From Brachionus plicatilis (lineage: Eukaryota; Rotifera; Eurotatoria; Ploima; Brachionidae), in assembly GCA_010279815.1 (NCBI GenBank), contig QEOQ01000303.1, positions 2,244,263-2,308,262 of the forward strand: a DNA stretch of 64,000 nucleotides, read 5' to 3'. A program made the position numbers and the translations under genes. Below the pieces are notes generated by a model. That model saw only the letters and a list, made by a program, of their open reading frames with translations, searched no databases and was not told where the DNA came from. Shown in pieces: positions 23,901-33,876 of the stretch. Positions within the stretch are counted from its first letter, which is position 1, and each line of letters begins with the position of its first letter.

Positions 23901-25717
23901 TATAAAAATAGGACTGTTATTTTTTCATTTATCTAATTCATTTTTTATTGTATCTAAATATAGTGAATAAATATTATTTTATCTAAGTATCTAAATTTTT
24001 TTTGTTGTATCTATTTAAAAAAAAAACGGAAGTATAATTTTTTTGATATTTTATTTAGAAAAATAAAAAAAAATACAAAAAGGAAGAAAAATTAATAAAA
24101 AGAAAAAAATGAATCTTTTTTTGTTCTTTTGTTTTGAGGTTGATCTTGAATTGATTTCGGCTTGTTTTTTGATCCAGTGGGTCTTCCTCTTTTCTTTTTT
24201 GGAATCTCAGACTGAGCTGAATTTTCATTAGAATTGTTTTCAACTTCAACTTCATTTTGAATTTCCATTTCTGCTTCTTGAGCCTCAATTTCTTCCATCA
24301 CATCAACTCGACTCAAAATTGAATTCAAATTCAGAGTTTGCGACCTTTATGTTTTGTATCGATGCAAGAGATTGTAAATTTGAACTGGATTCGATTTCAT
24401 ATTTTTTGCTGAAAGCTTTTCTAAAATCATTATTTTATCAGTCAATTAATTTATCTGTCATCAAATGTAGTTTTTTTGTCAGTCCAATTATTGATGGCTT
24501 TTGTGATATTTTTCTGAAAAATGAAATTCTCTAAGAGAACACATTTTTTAGCGTTTGTATTGATCTCAATTTTCGACATCACCATTTTTTTTCACTGCAC
24601 TTAATGATTTTCTTAGACACGAACTTTGGCTTTTTTTTCCAATTTTAAATAAATTTGAAATTTATTTCTTATTTAAATATTTTAGAGAAACATTGCAAAT
24701 ATAAAACAATTTGTGCAAACAAGTGACTCGGACAGGCGGTCAATATTGCGCAACTTAACTGACGAACAGTACGATGACATCATGAGAGTGTGTAGCTATT
24801 ACCCAAATGTAGAGATGAACTATAAAGTGAACATTATTGACGATGAGGACGAGCACACAATAACAGCTGGCGCACTGGTCACACTGGACGTCTTTCTCCA
24901 GCGGGACAATCTCATTGTTTCTTACGCAAACGAAGACTTGACCAAAGAAGAGGAGGAAGTCAAGGATGAAGTGGACGAGTTGACGGCCAATGAGACCCAA
25001 AAAGAAGAGGCCAAGCCCAAACCGTGGCAGAAGCAGCAGAAAAAGACCAAGTCCAAGCCGAAAGCCAAAGCGGTCAAGGCCTCCAAGGCCAAGAAGATTG
25101 AGCCAAAAGCAAAAGAAGACTCCGAGTCGGAGCTGGAGGAGAGTGGCTCGGATGACGAGGCCAGCGGAAATGTGAGCGCGTCTGAAGACAAAAAAATGGA
25201 GAAGAATTCTGGCGATGATTATTTTGAAAAATTTCAACAAATGCAAAAAAAAAAGGAAAAGCTAGAAACCAAAGCTAAAGTTAGTCATAGGGTTTATTGT
25301 CCATTTTTTGCGGACATCAAACAAGAGTGCTGGTGGCTGTATGTAGCCGACAAAAAGACCAACAACATCATTTCATCGCCCATCTATGTCCAAACACTCA
25401 AAGACACCGAAGAGGTGAAATGAAAAAAAATTTTATAAACAAAATTTAAAAAAAAAATGAAAAAAAAAATTTTTTTGTTCTTTTAGTTTGAGCTGAAATT
25501 CATGGCACCCAAAACACCTGGTCTGTACACCTACACTCTGATACTCAGATCGGACTCTTACATTGACTTTGACGTCATAAAAAATTTAAAGTTGGATGTG
25601 AAGAAGGCGCAAGACATCGAAGAGCACCCGCAGTGGAATTTCACCGATGAAGAGGACGCCAAAGAAGATGAAAAAGAAGTTGACGATGAGTACGCCACTG
25701 AGAGTCAAAGCGAATAA
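17909..25717 (+). CDS. SEC63: SEC63, J-domain subunit of the ER translocon
   Basis: ER-membrane co-chaperone that recruits BiP to the SEC61 channel for post-translational import. Seven exons (17909-18244, 18292-18576, 18629-18737, 21672-22001, 22080-22228, 24686-25414, 25487-25717) with GT-AG borders join to 723 codons including the stop, near the human length of about 760. Seen in order: transmembrane segment near 14-35, another near 71-92, J domain with HPDKGG (HPD at 131-133), a third transmembrane segment near 190-210, the Sec63 domain, a Lys/Glu-rich charged linker, a C-terminal Sec63 beta-sandwich part and a final acidic tail. The start MAGMKFEYDENG matches the family N-terminus. Four introns are 47-78 bp; introns 3 and 5 are 2.9 and 2.5 kb and repeat-rich. 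Confidence 0.95.
18811..19700. repeat. Degenerate direct repeats in SEC63 intron 3
   Basis: AAGTCTTCACGAAAATAATT-like text occurs near 18994, 19130, 19287 and 19584. TTCTTGATTTTTTCA followed by TTTATTCTTTAAA occurs near 18811, 19188 and 19640. TTGTTGACAAACTTTTCA occurs twice. The spacing is uneven and the copies differ, so this is an old tandem duplication. Confidence 0.6.
19701..21671. other. Rest of SEC63 intron 3, no gene
   Basis: A/T-rich. Between about 21150 and 21530 a decayed inverted repeat (AAAGTCAATTTTATGAAC against GTTCATAAAATTGACT) marks an old MITE. Nothing else is recognisable. Confidence 0.45.
22229..24685. other. SEC63 intron 5 with minor relics
   Basis: On the minus strand at 24092-24328 a 78-codon frame has an acidic stretch, then the AT-hook KKKRGRPTGSKNKPK, and a Lys-rich end. 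It may be the C-terminal tail of a transposon protein. At 23640-23710 a GC-richer segment (GGACCTGCTGGAGGGGGTG) looks like a short retroelement end. No splice-linked coding sequence of SEC63 is missing here. Confidence 0.4.
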
Positions 25718-25761
25718 GTTTTTTTTATGTTTTATTTCTGTTCTAAATCTGTTTTTAGTTG

Positions 25762-25767
25762 AATAAA
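25762..25767 (+). promoter_or_regulatory. Poly(A) signal AATAAA of SEC63
   Basis: AATAAA lies 45 nt past the SEC63 stop codon and before the next gene's start, a normal position for cleavage and polyadenylation. Confidence 0.6.
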
Positions 25768-25863
25768 ATTCAAGAGAATTTTTCTTTTTTTGTTCTCAAT
25801 GTGGACTAGTAGCTTAGTTTTGGCTGGTTTTATTTAAATAAAATTGAATTTATTTATTAGAGG

Positions 25864-26151
25864 ATGTCATTTTTAAATTTTGCCAAATTGGTTTGCAAAA
25901 ATTTTGGGCAGCTTAAAAATCTGACTCTCGGTCAAACGAGAGGCTATAAAGCCGAGGTTTTTTACCATAGCAGAGGAATTTTCTCTAACGATGAGTCGCA
26001 GAGGGGACGCCACTATCAGGCCAAAGTGTTGAAGCGGATTCGCACCCATGGTCTGGAGACCAGGCTGCAGACGAGAGGCGGAAAGCAAATGTTGTGGAGA
26101 AAAATTGTTAAAGGACCTGCGGCTTGGACCCAATTTGCTCCGGCTCCGTAA
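25864..26151 (+). CDS. MRPL34: Mitochondrial large-subunit ribosomal protein bL34m
   Basis: A 95-codon single-exon frame. The N-terminal ~27 residues are hydrophobic and basic without acidic residues (FLNFAKLVCKNFGQLKNL), as expected of a mitochondrial targeting sequence. The C-terminal part carries the bL34 signature KRIRTHGLETRLQTRGGKQM then LWRKIVKG, which lies in the 23S-like rRNA core of the large subunit. Length and layout fit the family. The gene follows SEC63 on the same strand by about 150 bp, including the SEC63 poly(A) signal, so it is probably a separate unit. AATAAA occurs at 26153 and 26193. Confidence 0.87.
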   Translation: MSFLNFAKLVCKNFGQLKNLTLGQTRGYKAEVFYHSRGIFSNDESQRGRHYQAKVLKRIRTHGLETRLQTRGGKQMLWRKIVKGPAAWTQFAPAP

Positions 26152-26497
26152 AAATAAAAGATTAATTTTATTTTTAACTTTTAAAAATTTAAAATAAAGA
26201 TTTTCTTTCAAAAAAAATTCGATCAAAATTATCTTAATAAATTTTATTATACAAAAAAAAAATAAAAATGTAAAGGATATGTCTTATTTCCTTTCAAAAT
26301 GAAAAATATAAAATTGGCTTCTTTTCCAAAATATTTAATTAATTTTATTAGATAAATTAAAAAAAATTCAACGGTCCTTACTATTTCTTACGGGACTGTA
26401 TTAATTAAGCAAAGTCAATTTAGCATAGATTAAAATTAGCAGAAGTTTAATGGTATTCAGTAATTAAGTACTAAATGAATTTAATACAATGAAATTT

Positions 26498-26620
26498 ATT
26501 ATTTATTTATTTATTTATTTAAAAAATAATTTAGGCAAAGCCTTGGCCGGTTGGAATGGAGACTTAGTCCTTCCTTTCAGCCACTTGATAGTATTTTTGA
26601 AAAAATAAAGTGAATACAAA
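26498..26620 (-). mobile_element. 5'-truncated LINE-like 3' end
   Basis: Read on the minus strand, CCTTTCCTTCC-type sequence with CCAACCGGCCAAGGCTTTGCC ends in a run of AAAT/TAAA repeats. This is the appearance of a truncated non-LTR retroelement end with its microsatellite tail. Confidence 0.45.
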
Positions 26621-26825
26621 ATTTTGATGAAATGTTAACAAAATTGAATTTTTTTTATAGACTTGAAAGAACTTGTGGATGATTATACTAAGAAAATATT
26701 TAAATAATTAGCATTTTTTCTAAATAAAAATGAATTATGAAAGTTTCAATAAACAAAATTTTATAACTTGAATAGATTAGATTCTTTCTCAAAAAAAAAA
26801 AAAAAAATAAAAATAAACTTTTTAG

Positions 26826-27008
26826 TTAGTTTTCTGAAGTGGGTACAAATTTAAGGAAATGATCAAGAGGTGACTCGAATTTTTTTTGGTTGAGTTGAAT
26901 ATAATTTGTAATGTCTTCTTGAATTTGTGGGTGGGTAAGTCGACTCAAAACAAAGTTTTTTAATAATCTTTTAAATCTGTTTTCTAAAATTTCAATTCCC
27001 AGGGATAC
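26826..27008 (-). pseudogene. C-terminal coding fragment of unknown protein
   Basis: About 60 open codons on the minus strand read SLGIEILENRF, then KRLLKNFVLSRLTHPQIQED, and end KFVPTSEN before a stop. Composition is protein-like rather than low complexity. Its upstream part is cut off exactly at the left end of the inverted-repeat element starting at 27009. Not recognised. Confidence 0.4.
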
Positions 27009-27133
27009 TATGAAATTAGTACTAAGGATTTTGGTACTAAATGAATTTTATACTTTTTTTATTTAAAACTATTTTTTTCTCTTATTAAAAATTTAAGCTA
27101 ATAATTAAAAAAATTGTTGACAAGTCCGGTAGT

Positions 27134-27337
27134 TTAGACGACTTCTTCACTGACTAATTTTATTGTGGCAGTACATTTGTGTTGATTCCGTAGATGACAA
27201 TAAAATTTTACGGAAAGGTCTTTATTACAATTTTTCCACCAGTATATTTGGTTTTCAAAGGTATCCACTGGGTGGGATTTTTTCTTACCTTCGATTCCAA
27301 AATTACTTAGGATTAAAGTTAGTTTGGACATTTTCAA
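27134..27337 (-). pseudogene. FLYWCH zinc-finger fragment
   Basis: A 67-codon minus-strand frame contains FENQIYWWKNCNKDLSVKFY followed by CHLRNQHKCTATIKL. That has the FLYWCH pattern with spaced aromatic residues and a C...C pair. FLYWCH fingers are usual N-terminal DNA-binding units of animal MULE-type transposases. The rest of the protein is missing. Confidence 0.65.
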
Positions 27338-27982
27338 ATTTTGTTTTGAGTTTTTTAGATAATTTTAAATTATTTTAAGTTAATTGGAGAGCACCAAAGA
27401 TTGGTTTATATATATTCAAGAAGTCAGCTAATTATATTGATTAGCCTTTAATTATAAAATTCAAAATAATAAATAATTCTATCTAATTTATATTTTGTTC
27501 TATTTAATTTAATTGTATATAATGTGCAAAAATTTTATTTTATTAATTTGTTTGTTTGTTAACTGTACCGAGCTTAAGCTCCTTCAGAATAAAAAATTAA
27601 AAATTAAAAGTTAAAAATTAAAAAGTTAAGTAAAATAAAATCAAGAAATAAAAATAAAAATATGAAAAAAGTTTGTGAGAGTTAAATAACCTGGAATTAA
27701 AATAGATGTATTGAAACATGATGAGGTTTGCGATACGTCTTTACAAAATTGAAACTTTAGGAAAGCAAGACAAAAAAAAATAAATTTTTTAAAAGTAAAA
27801 TCAAATAAGACAAAATTAATGCAATGGAATTTTTTTTTTTAATTTCTCCTTTAAAATGTTAATTTTTAATTTCAATAATTATTATTCTAATTGTTCTTTA
27901 CTTTTTCTTTTTATTTTCGGTATTTATAGATAAAATTTTCAATTAGTATTAAATTCAAAAATAAAGATTTAGATTTAATTTT

Positions 27983-28345
27983 GGCAATGTGAAATTTTAG
28001 TACAAAAATTACAGTACAAATAGTAAAAACTTTATAATTTTTTTTCTAATTGTGCAAAAATGGTTCTGCAAAAAGTACAATATTGTACAAATTTTGTACA
28101 AAAGAATTCCAAGCTCTGCAAAAACTCTGCAATTTTCTGTAAAATGCACACCATCAAAAAATCCTTGATTAAACTATGCAATAAATTGCAGAGTTTTGCA
28201 GAGTTTTTGCAGAGCTTGGAATTCTTTTGTACAAAATTTGTACAATATTGTACTTTTTGCAGAACCATTTTTGCACAATTAGAAAAAAAATTATAAAGTT
28301 TTTACTATTTGTACTGTAATTTTTGTACTAAAATTTCACATTGCC
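27983..28345. mobile_element. Near-perfect foldback MULE MITE with 9-bp duplication
   Basis: Arms of about 165 bp, starting GGCAATGTGAAATTTTAGTA and ending in the reverse complement, form a long hairpin around a short loop near 28140-28175. TTTAATTTT is duplicated at 27974-27982 and 28346-28354; a 9-bp duplication is the Mutator hallmark. The open frames on both strands are mirror images created by the palindrome. Confidence 0.9.
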
Positions 28346-28426
28346 TTTAATTTTAAAATAAGCATTTAGTATTAATTTCTTATTTATGAATTTTGTACTA
28401 AAATCCTTAGTACTAATTTCATAAAG

Positions 28427-29064
28427 TCAATCAGTTTAACTCAGCAGAGTATTATTTTAGCAAAATAAATAGCAAATTTAATTAAGCAAAGTAAAATTAG
28501 CATAAATTAAAATTAACAATATAGTAACTCAATAGAATATCATTTTATCAAAAATACGGCTGTTAATAATTAAATTGATCAATTTAATAATCTGAATTTA
28601 AATAATGGATATGTAAGCACTTCACAGAGAGAATTCCCTGATTTATGCTCAGAAGGTGGTTATTTCTTTCGCGTTTATAGTGAATCAAATATCATCATTA
28701 GTTGGCATTGTATAGAACCTAACTGTAGGTCCAAATGCACCATTTTGGTAAAACTATTGGCTTGAATTATACAATCAACTAAATCAACTCATCTAAATTT
28801 TTCTTGGATATTGGATTTTTGATTTTATTTCTACTAAAATGTAATGAAATTTTAAATATTTTTATGAAAATTGAAAATTTATTAGTGATGAAAAATGAAA
28901 ATATTAATGTTTAATTAATTTTTTTTTAGGTAAAAAATTTTCTAATTCAAACTTGTCAAAATGATACTAAAATTTATTTTAATTGATTTATTTTTTTGGC
29001 TAAATTAACTTTGCTGAAAAAAGCCTTTAAACTTTTGTTGAATTAAAGCTTGCTTAACTGATTT
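28427..29064 (+). mobile_element. MULE-like element with TTAAGCAAAG repeats and FLYWCH relic
   Basis: The left arm (about 28430-28515) carries TTTAGCAAAA, TTAAGCAAAG and TTAGCATAA motifs. The right arm (about 28985-29060) has the same motifs inverted (TTTGCTGAAA, GCTTGCTTAACTG). Between them, 28607-28765 on the plus strand encodes a FLYWCH-like finger (GYFFRVYSES, ISWHCIEPNCRSKCTILV). A further copy of the left arm motif lies at 26400-26440. Confidence 0.55.
28607..28765 (+). pseudogene. FLYWCH-type zinc-finger fragment
   Basis: The 52-codon frame shows LCSEGGYFFRVYSES, WHCIEPNCRSKC and a possible GTAAAA splice donor after TILV. The W-x-C...C-x-(3)-C arrangement fits FLYWCH. No downstream transposase remains. 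Confidence 0.5.
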
Positions 29065-29067
29065 GTT

Positions 29068-29947
29068 CCCTTTCTGCCTTAATTTTACGTAAAATTACAC
29101 AATTTTTTGTAAAATTTTGCATTGAAAATATAAATCATCGAATAATATTAAATGAGTCTTGTCCAAAATGTGATCATTTTAATAATGTCCGTTTTGTGAA
29201 CAAGACTGATCACCAAATCGATGATCACACAATACGTGACCAAATACATAAAAATTAAAATTAAGGGAAGTTAATGAAAAATTTTATAATTTAATGATCA
29301 ATATATAAGGTAAATATTGAAAATTTATTCATTTTTTTATTATATTTTAAAATTATCAAATTTAAATTTATTCCATTTTAAAATTTTTTTAGTGATCTTT
29401 GTTTTAAAATTCTCGTGATCAATCAATTGATCACATATTGTGTGATCATCGATTTGGTTATTAGTCAAAAATTGATTAGAAATTGGACAAGATCTTAATT
29501 AATTCGAAAAGATTATGTTTAAAATTATCTGACCAACCACCACTATTTGTTTGCTACAATATCTATTACCTTTTAATTTAAATTAAATAAAACAATTTTG
29601 AATTCTCGAAAAAATTGATTTCTTTAAAATTTTATTATTTTTGAATAAGAGATAAATTTAATTTAGAGAACTTATTTTTAAATTAATGTCTTTATTTAGT
29701 ACTAATTTCATGTAATTCGTCAACAATTATTTAAAGGCAATGGATATTGTAGTAAAAAACGGTGGTTGTTAGTCAAATAATTTAAAATTGATCTTTTCTT
29801 AATCACTGACAAAATTTTTAACCTAAAATTTTTTTAATTTTAAGTATTTTAAATTCTGTATGAATTTAACTTTTTTTATTTCTAAATTTTTATTACAAAA
29901 TTGAACCAAAAATTGTGTAATTTTATGTAAAATTAAGTAAGAAATGG
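29068..29947. mobile_element. Inverted-repeat element with TTTACGTAAAATTACAC ends
   Basis: CTTAATTTTACGTAAAATTA followed by CACAATTTTT on the left pairs with AAAAATTGTGTAATTTTATG followed by TAAAATTAAG on the right. The flanks show no clear duplication. A second element is nested inside. Confidence 0.55.
29158..29492. mobile_element. Nested MITE with CTTGTCCAA ends
   Basis: CTTGTCCAA on the left and TTGGACAAG on the right bound arms that share CGATGATCACACAATA-type text in inverted orientation. No target duplication is obvious. Confidence 0.6.
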
Positions 29948-30447
29948 TTAGGATTATTGAATTTTTTAAAAATTTCTTTTAATTAAGTTATTTAAAAAAA
30001 AACCAATTTCATAATTTTCTTACCAAAATTCTCATTTTTTTGACCGTAAGCATTTTGGAACGATTTTAATAAAATTTACGTATTTTAATCTAATCTAACG
30101 TAATTTTTGGTAATATTTCATAACTTAAACGTTTTTATAGCTTTGCCAATCTTTTTCGATTTAAAAAAATTTTTTTGACAGAAGAATTATTTCCTAAGTT
30201 ATTGTATAATTTTTCACTAAATTTTGAAATGCTTAATTTGGAAAGTGATTTTGTATTTAGAAGTTAAGAAGTCATTTTTCGATATTTAAATTTCTTTTAA
30301 ATAAAAAAAAAATTGTTTTAGAATTGAAAAATTTTTTTGGCGTTAATAAAGTTTTTTTATATTAAATAAAGCTTATTTATATCAAAAAAGTCTTTAACAT
30401 ATTAAAAGGCTGTCAGTATCCAACACAATAAATTTAGTAAAAATTAC

Positions 30448-31383
30448 GGCGTCTTGAAGTTGGTGATCAATTCAAAAGATCATTTCAATTCAAAAAGTTT
30501 ATCTTTAGATTTTTGTGTTAAATGTTTTTTTTTTGGCAAATTGAAGTTCATGATCAATTGTAAATTTCAAATCAAAATTTTTAGTTTTTGATTCAAATAA
30601 AATGGTAATTTGTATCAANNNNNNNNNNNNNNNNNNNNNNNNNNNNNNNNNNNNNNNNNNNNNNNNNNNNNNNNNNNNNNNNNNNNNNNNNNNNNNNNNN
30701 NNNNNNNNNNNNNNNNNNNNNNNNNNNNNNNNNNNNNNNNNNNNNNNNNNNNNNNNNNNNNNNNNNNNNNNNNNNNNNNNNNNNNNNNNNNNNNNNNNNN
30801 NNNNNNNNNNNNNNNNNNNNNNNNNNNNNNNNNNNNNNNNNNNNNNNNNNNNNNNNNNNNNNNNNNNNNNNNNNNNNNNNNNNNNNNNNNNNNNNNNNNN
30901 NNNNNNNNNNNNNNNNNNNNNNNNNNNNNNNNNNNNNNNNNNNNNNNNNNNNNNNNNNNNNNNNNNNNNNNNNNNNNNNNNNNNNNNNNNNNNNNNNNNN
31001 NNNNNNNNNNNNNNNNNNNNNNNNNNNNNNNNNNNNNNNNNNNNNNNNNNNNNNNNNNNNNNNNNNNNNNNNNNNNNNNNNNNNNNNNNNNNNNNNNNNN
31101 NNNNNNNNNNNNNNNNNNNNNNNNNNNNNNNNNNNNNNNNNNNNNNNNNNNNNNNNNNNNNNNNNNNNNNNNNNNNNNNNNNNNNNNNNNNNNNNNNNNN
31201 NNNNNNNNNNNNNNNNNNNNNNNNNNNNNNNNNNNNNNNNNNNNNNNNNNNNNNNNNNNNNNNNNNNNNNNNNNNNNNNNNNNNNNNNNNNNNNNNNNNN
31301 NNNNNNNNNNNNNNNNTTAAACCAAATATTTATTTTATTATCCAAAGATAAGCTTTTTGAATTGATCACAACTTCAAGATGCC
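30448..31383. mobile_element. GGCAA...TTGAAG-family element spanning the assembly gap
   Basis: GGCGTCTTGAAGTTGGTGAT before the gap and ATCACAACTTCAAGATGCC after it are inverted copies of one another, and both match family members at 42033-42526 and 57012-59399. AAAATTAC/AAAATTAA flanks look like a decayed 8-bp duplication. Confidence 0.55.
30619..31316. other. Assembly gap (698 N)
   Basis: Unsequenced bases. The open frames reported across the N run have no meaning. Confidence 0.99.
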
Positions 31384-31886
31384 AAAATTAACACAAATTT
31401 ATATAAAATATCAACAAAAATTAAACATTTTTATCTCTTTATATTTTTTCCGAACATATTATAGATAAAATAATTAAATTAATAAAAACATAACACATCT
31501 AATAAATGTTTTTTTTATGTTATTAATCAAAAGCTTAAAAAAACAAAATAAAAAAATTAAGTCTCTATACAAATAAAATAAAATAATTAAAAAGAAGAGA
31601 ATTTTTTAAAACATTCTTTCAATTTATTTTTCAAATAATAGGGCGAGTTGTAAATGAATTCAAATCATCAAAAATAGTGCAAAGTATTAAAAATAATGAT
31701 TAGCAATTTTTTTAAATAATAAAAGACCAAATTACATTAATAAATGTACGACACTTTGATTTAAAGAAAAAAATTTTCCTATTAAAAAATGAAAAATTCA
31801 GGTTTTTAAAGACCTTGGTATTAAGAAAAAAATTTATTGAAATTTGATCAAATTATAACTGAAATAATCTTTTTCTTAAATTTGAA
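31384..31886. other. Spacer downstream of the kinase gene
   Basis: A/T-rich, no coding signal. TTTATT at about 31830, the reverse of AATAAA, may serve as the kinase poly(A) signal about 50 bp past its stop codon. Confidence 0.4.
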
Positions 31887-33251
31887 TCACATTTCTGAAA
31901 TAAAATTGAATTCATTAATGAATAATTCATATGTTTGTTTAAATATATTTTCTCTTTCATCGAAAGAAAACGACTCAAGACCCTTTTTTTCTTCTTCTTT
32001 ACAAACAAATCGAAAAAATGAATGAATCTTATTCATGTAGCTAAAAATGATTGTAGGTATTGGTCTCGCAGCCACTTTATGTTGAACACATTTTTCAACT
32101 AATTCCTTAAAATATTGGGGAGGTTTTTTAACTACGATTGGGTTTCTGAAGCTAAACTCTTCATTTTCATCTTTTTTACCATGTTTGCCATTAAATATTT
32201 CAAGAAGAGTTAATCCATAAGTAAAAATGTCAATTTTTTGAAGATCCAGCCTTTTTGGTTTTAATTCTAAGCCCAGGTATCTATAAAATTCGGGAGGCAT
32301 ATATGGGTTGAAAGCAACGTTGGTCAACTTTTGGTTTTGGTTTGCTATCTTGGCAATTCCGTAGTCAGCTATTTTGGCAGTAAAGTCATAACCAATCAGC
32401 ACATTCTCAGGTCTAATATCTCTGTGAACCAAGCCTTTTTCATGAATGCGAATAATTCCACATATTATTCCAAAAGCTACTTTATATCTTTCACACAAGC
32501 CAAAGTCTCTATCTTTTTCGATCACATCTCTTAAGGATCCCTTTTCCATGTATTCTGTTGCAATGTAAAACTTATTATCTCCCATAGTGCTTCCAATCAT
32601 TCTATGAATATTTTGCCCACTTATCTCATTATATGCATCCAATTCTCTCAAATAAGATCTAAATAGATTTGGAGGATCAATATTTTTGTCCTTATTTTCT
32701 GAAAAATCGAAGATTTTCAAAGCAAAATCTTGATTACACGATGCCAAACTTGATGCCAAACAGACACGACCAAAGCCTCCCGAGCCAATTTTTCTAATGA
32801 TCTCAATACTTTTAATTTCGAGTACTTGTTGAGAACGATTAAAAACAAACATTGGATGATAACCATGTACATGATTATCAGTACTTTTTCCACTTTGAAA
32901 ACAATTCAAACATTGGAAATATTTAAAGCAAATGTCACATTTTAAATTGACACCATGAATTCGATATCCACATGCATTGCATATTTCCTCGTGTCTTTTG
33001 CCTTGGAATTTTTGTTTAATAAACTCTAAATCTACTTTAGTGTTATTTTCGATTGTGAATCCACAAAAGTTATTTGGTGAATCAAATTTAACCATCAAAT
33101 GATCCATTTTATGGTCATCAAATTCCAAGTGACATTCAAAACAAAAGCTACAAAGATCAAAATCTTGGCAATTTAAGCATTTGTATCGGTAAGAGTTGAA
33201 TTCCTTTATATGACATAAATCACAAGATACATTTGAATGTTTATCAGCCAT
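31887..33251 (-). CDS. Protein kinase with two N-terminal ZZ zinc fingers, intronless
   Basis: A 454-aa protein in a single exon. The first ZZ finger spans about 10-51 (CDLC...CLNC...LCSFC...H) and the second about 91-133 (CNAC...CDIC...QCLNC...HVHGYHP). The kinase domain starts near 150 with GSGGFGRV (156-163), has Lys179 in ALKIF, the catalytic loop HRDIRPENVL (Asp278), DYG at 296-298 in place of DFG, PPEF at 319-322 as the APE equivalent, and Arg396 in the final helix. All residues needed for catalysis are present, with Arg replacing the usual Lys of the HRDxKPEN loop. ZZ fingers bind peptides, often N-terminal tails, so the protein may couple ligand recognition to phosphorylation; that is inference. 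The lack of introns in a gene-splitting genome suggests a retrocopy or an expanded lineage-specific family. Confidence 0.88.
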   Translation of the reverse strand: MADKHSNVSCDLCHIKEFNSYRYKCLNCQDFDLCSFCFECHLEFDDHKMDHLMVKFDSPNNFCGFTIENNTKVDLEFIKQKFQGKRHEEICNACGYRIHGVNLKCDICFKYFQCLNCFQSGKSTDNHVHGYHPMFVFNRSQQVLEIKSIEIIRKIGSGGFGRVCLASSLASCNQDFALKIFDFSENKDKNIDPPNLFRSYLRELDAYNEISGQNIHRMIGSTMGDNKFYIATEYMEKGSLRDVIEKDRDFGLCERYKVAFGIICGIIRIHEKGLVHRDIRPENVLIGYDFTAKIADYGIAKIANQNQKLTNVAFNPYMPPEFYRYLGLELKPKRLDLQKIDIFTYGLTLLEIFNGKHGKKDENEEFSFRNPIVVKKPPQYFKELVEKCVQHKVAARPIPTIIFSYMNKIHSFFRFVCKEEEKKGLESFSFDERENIFKQTYELFINEFNFISEM

Positions 33252-33417
33252 TTTTTCTATTAACTTACTATTTTAAAGATTTGAATAAAAATTTAGCAAA
33301 ATATAGAAAATAAATAAAATGAAATTCATATGATTAAGGCTTTAAAAATGATTAAATCCATAGAAACAATATGTTTAACATTATTTAAGAATATATTATA
33401 TTAGATTATGATACAAG

Positions 33418-33590
33418 TGGCAAAATGAAAATAATTTTACATTTTTAGAATTTCAAATTATTAGATTTTTTTGTTTTTTTGTTTTTTTTTTTGATTTTAA
33501 TTAAATATAAAAATATTATAAAATATTGCACAAAAATCTAAAAATGTGAAAATGTAAAAATATAAAATTATTTTCATTTTGCTGTCATAA
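33418..33590. repeat. Foldback MITE, GGCAAAATG family
   Basis: GGCAAAATGAAAATAATTTT on the left pairs with AAAATTATTTTCATTTTGC on the right around a TTGCACAAA loop. It is related to copies at 16492-16698 and 35855-36186. Confidence 0.7.
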
Positions 33591-33678
33591 ATCCCAATTA
33601 ATATTATTTATTAATTTAAATATTAATAATTATAGAACAAAAACAATTTTATTAATTTTATCTATTTTTTTTTATAAT

Positions 33679-33876
33679 TGTTAAGACCCAAGTCTTGACA
33701 TGTCTCTACTTATTATTTAATCTTGAATTAACTGCAGCTGAATCACATGTTCTAGCTACTATATAAACCACTACCTCTTTTGTTATAATTTCTGATTCCA
33801 TTTAATAAACTATAAATTAAATTGTATTGTTTATTTCTTGGCTTAAATCCCTAAAGTCCAATTTCAAGACTTTACA
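33679..33876 (+). mobile_element. Probable solo LTR
   Basis: The segment begins TGTTAAGACCCAAG and ends GACTTTACA, with TAAT on both sides as a 4-bp duplication. It has a TATA box (CTATATAAACC) and a following AATAAA, in the order expected for an LTR on the plus strand. No internal retroelement sequence adjoins it, so it would be a recombined solo LTR. Confidence 0.55.

Larger units (their letters stand above)
27009..28422 (-). mobile_element. Inverted-repeat element with FLYWCH relic
   Basis: The left end ATGAAATTAGTACTAAGGAT is repeated in inverted form at 28391-28422. The minus strand carries a FLYWCH zinc finger at 27134-27337, and a foldback MULE MITE is nested at 27983-28345. FLYWCH plus inverted repeats suggests a MULE, but no target duplication is clear. 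Confidence 0.55.

Noticed and set aside
24755..25246. 163-codon minus-strand frame
   Set aside because: Antisense shadow of the Lys/Glu-rich exon of SEC63; Leu/Gly/Phe-rich and without homology signs.
28032..28296. Two 78-codon frames on opposite strands with nearly the same sequence
   Set aside because: They are mirror products of the foldback MITE at 27983-28345, with no domain or other support.
30593..31369. Long open frames on both strands
   Set aside because: They are almost entirely translations of the N gap.
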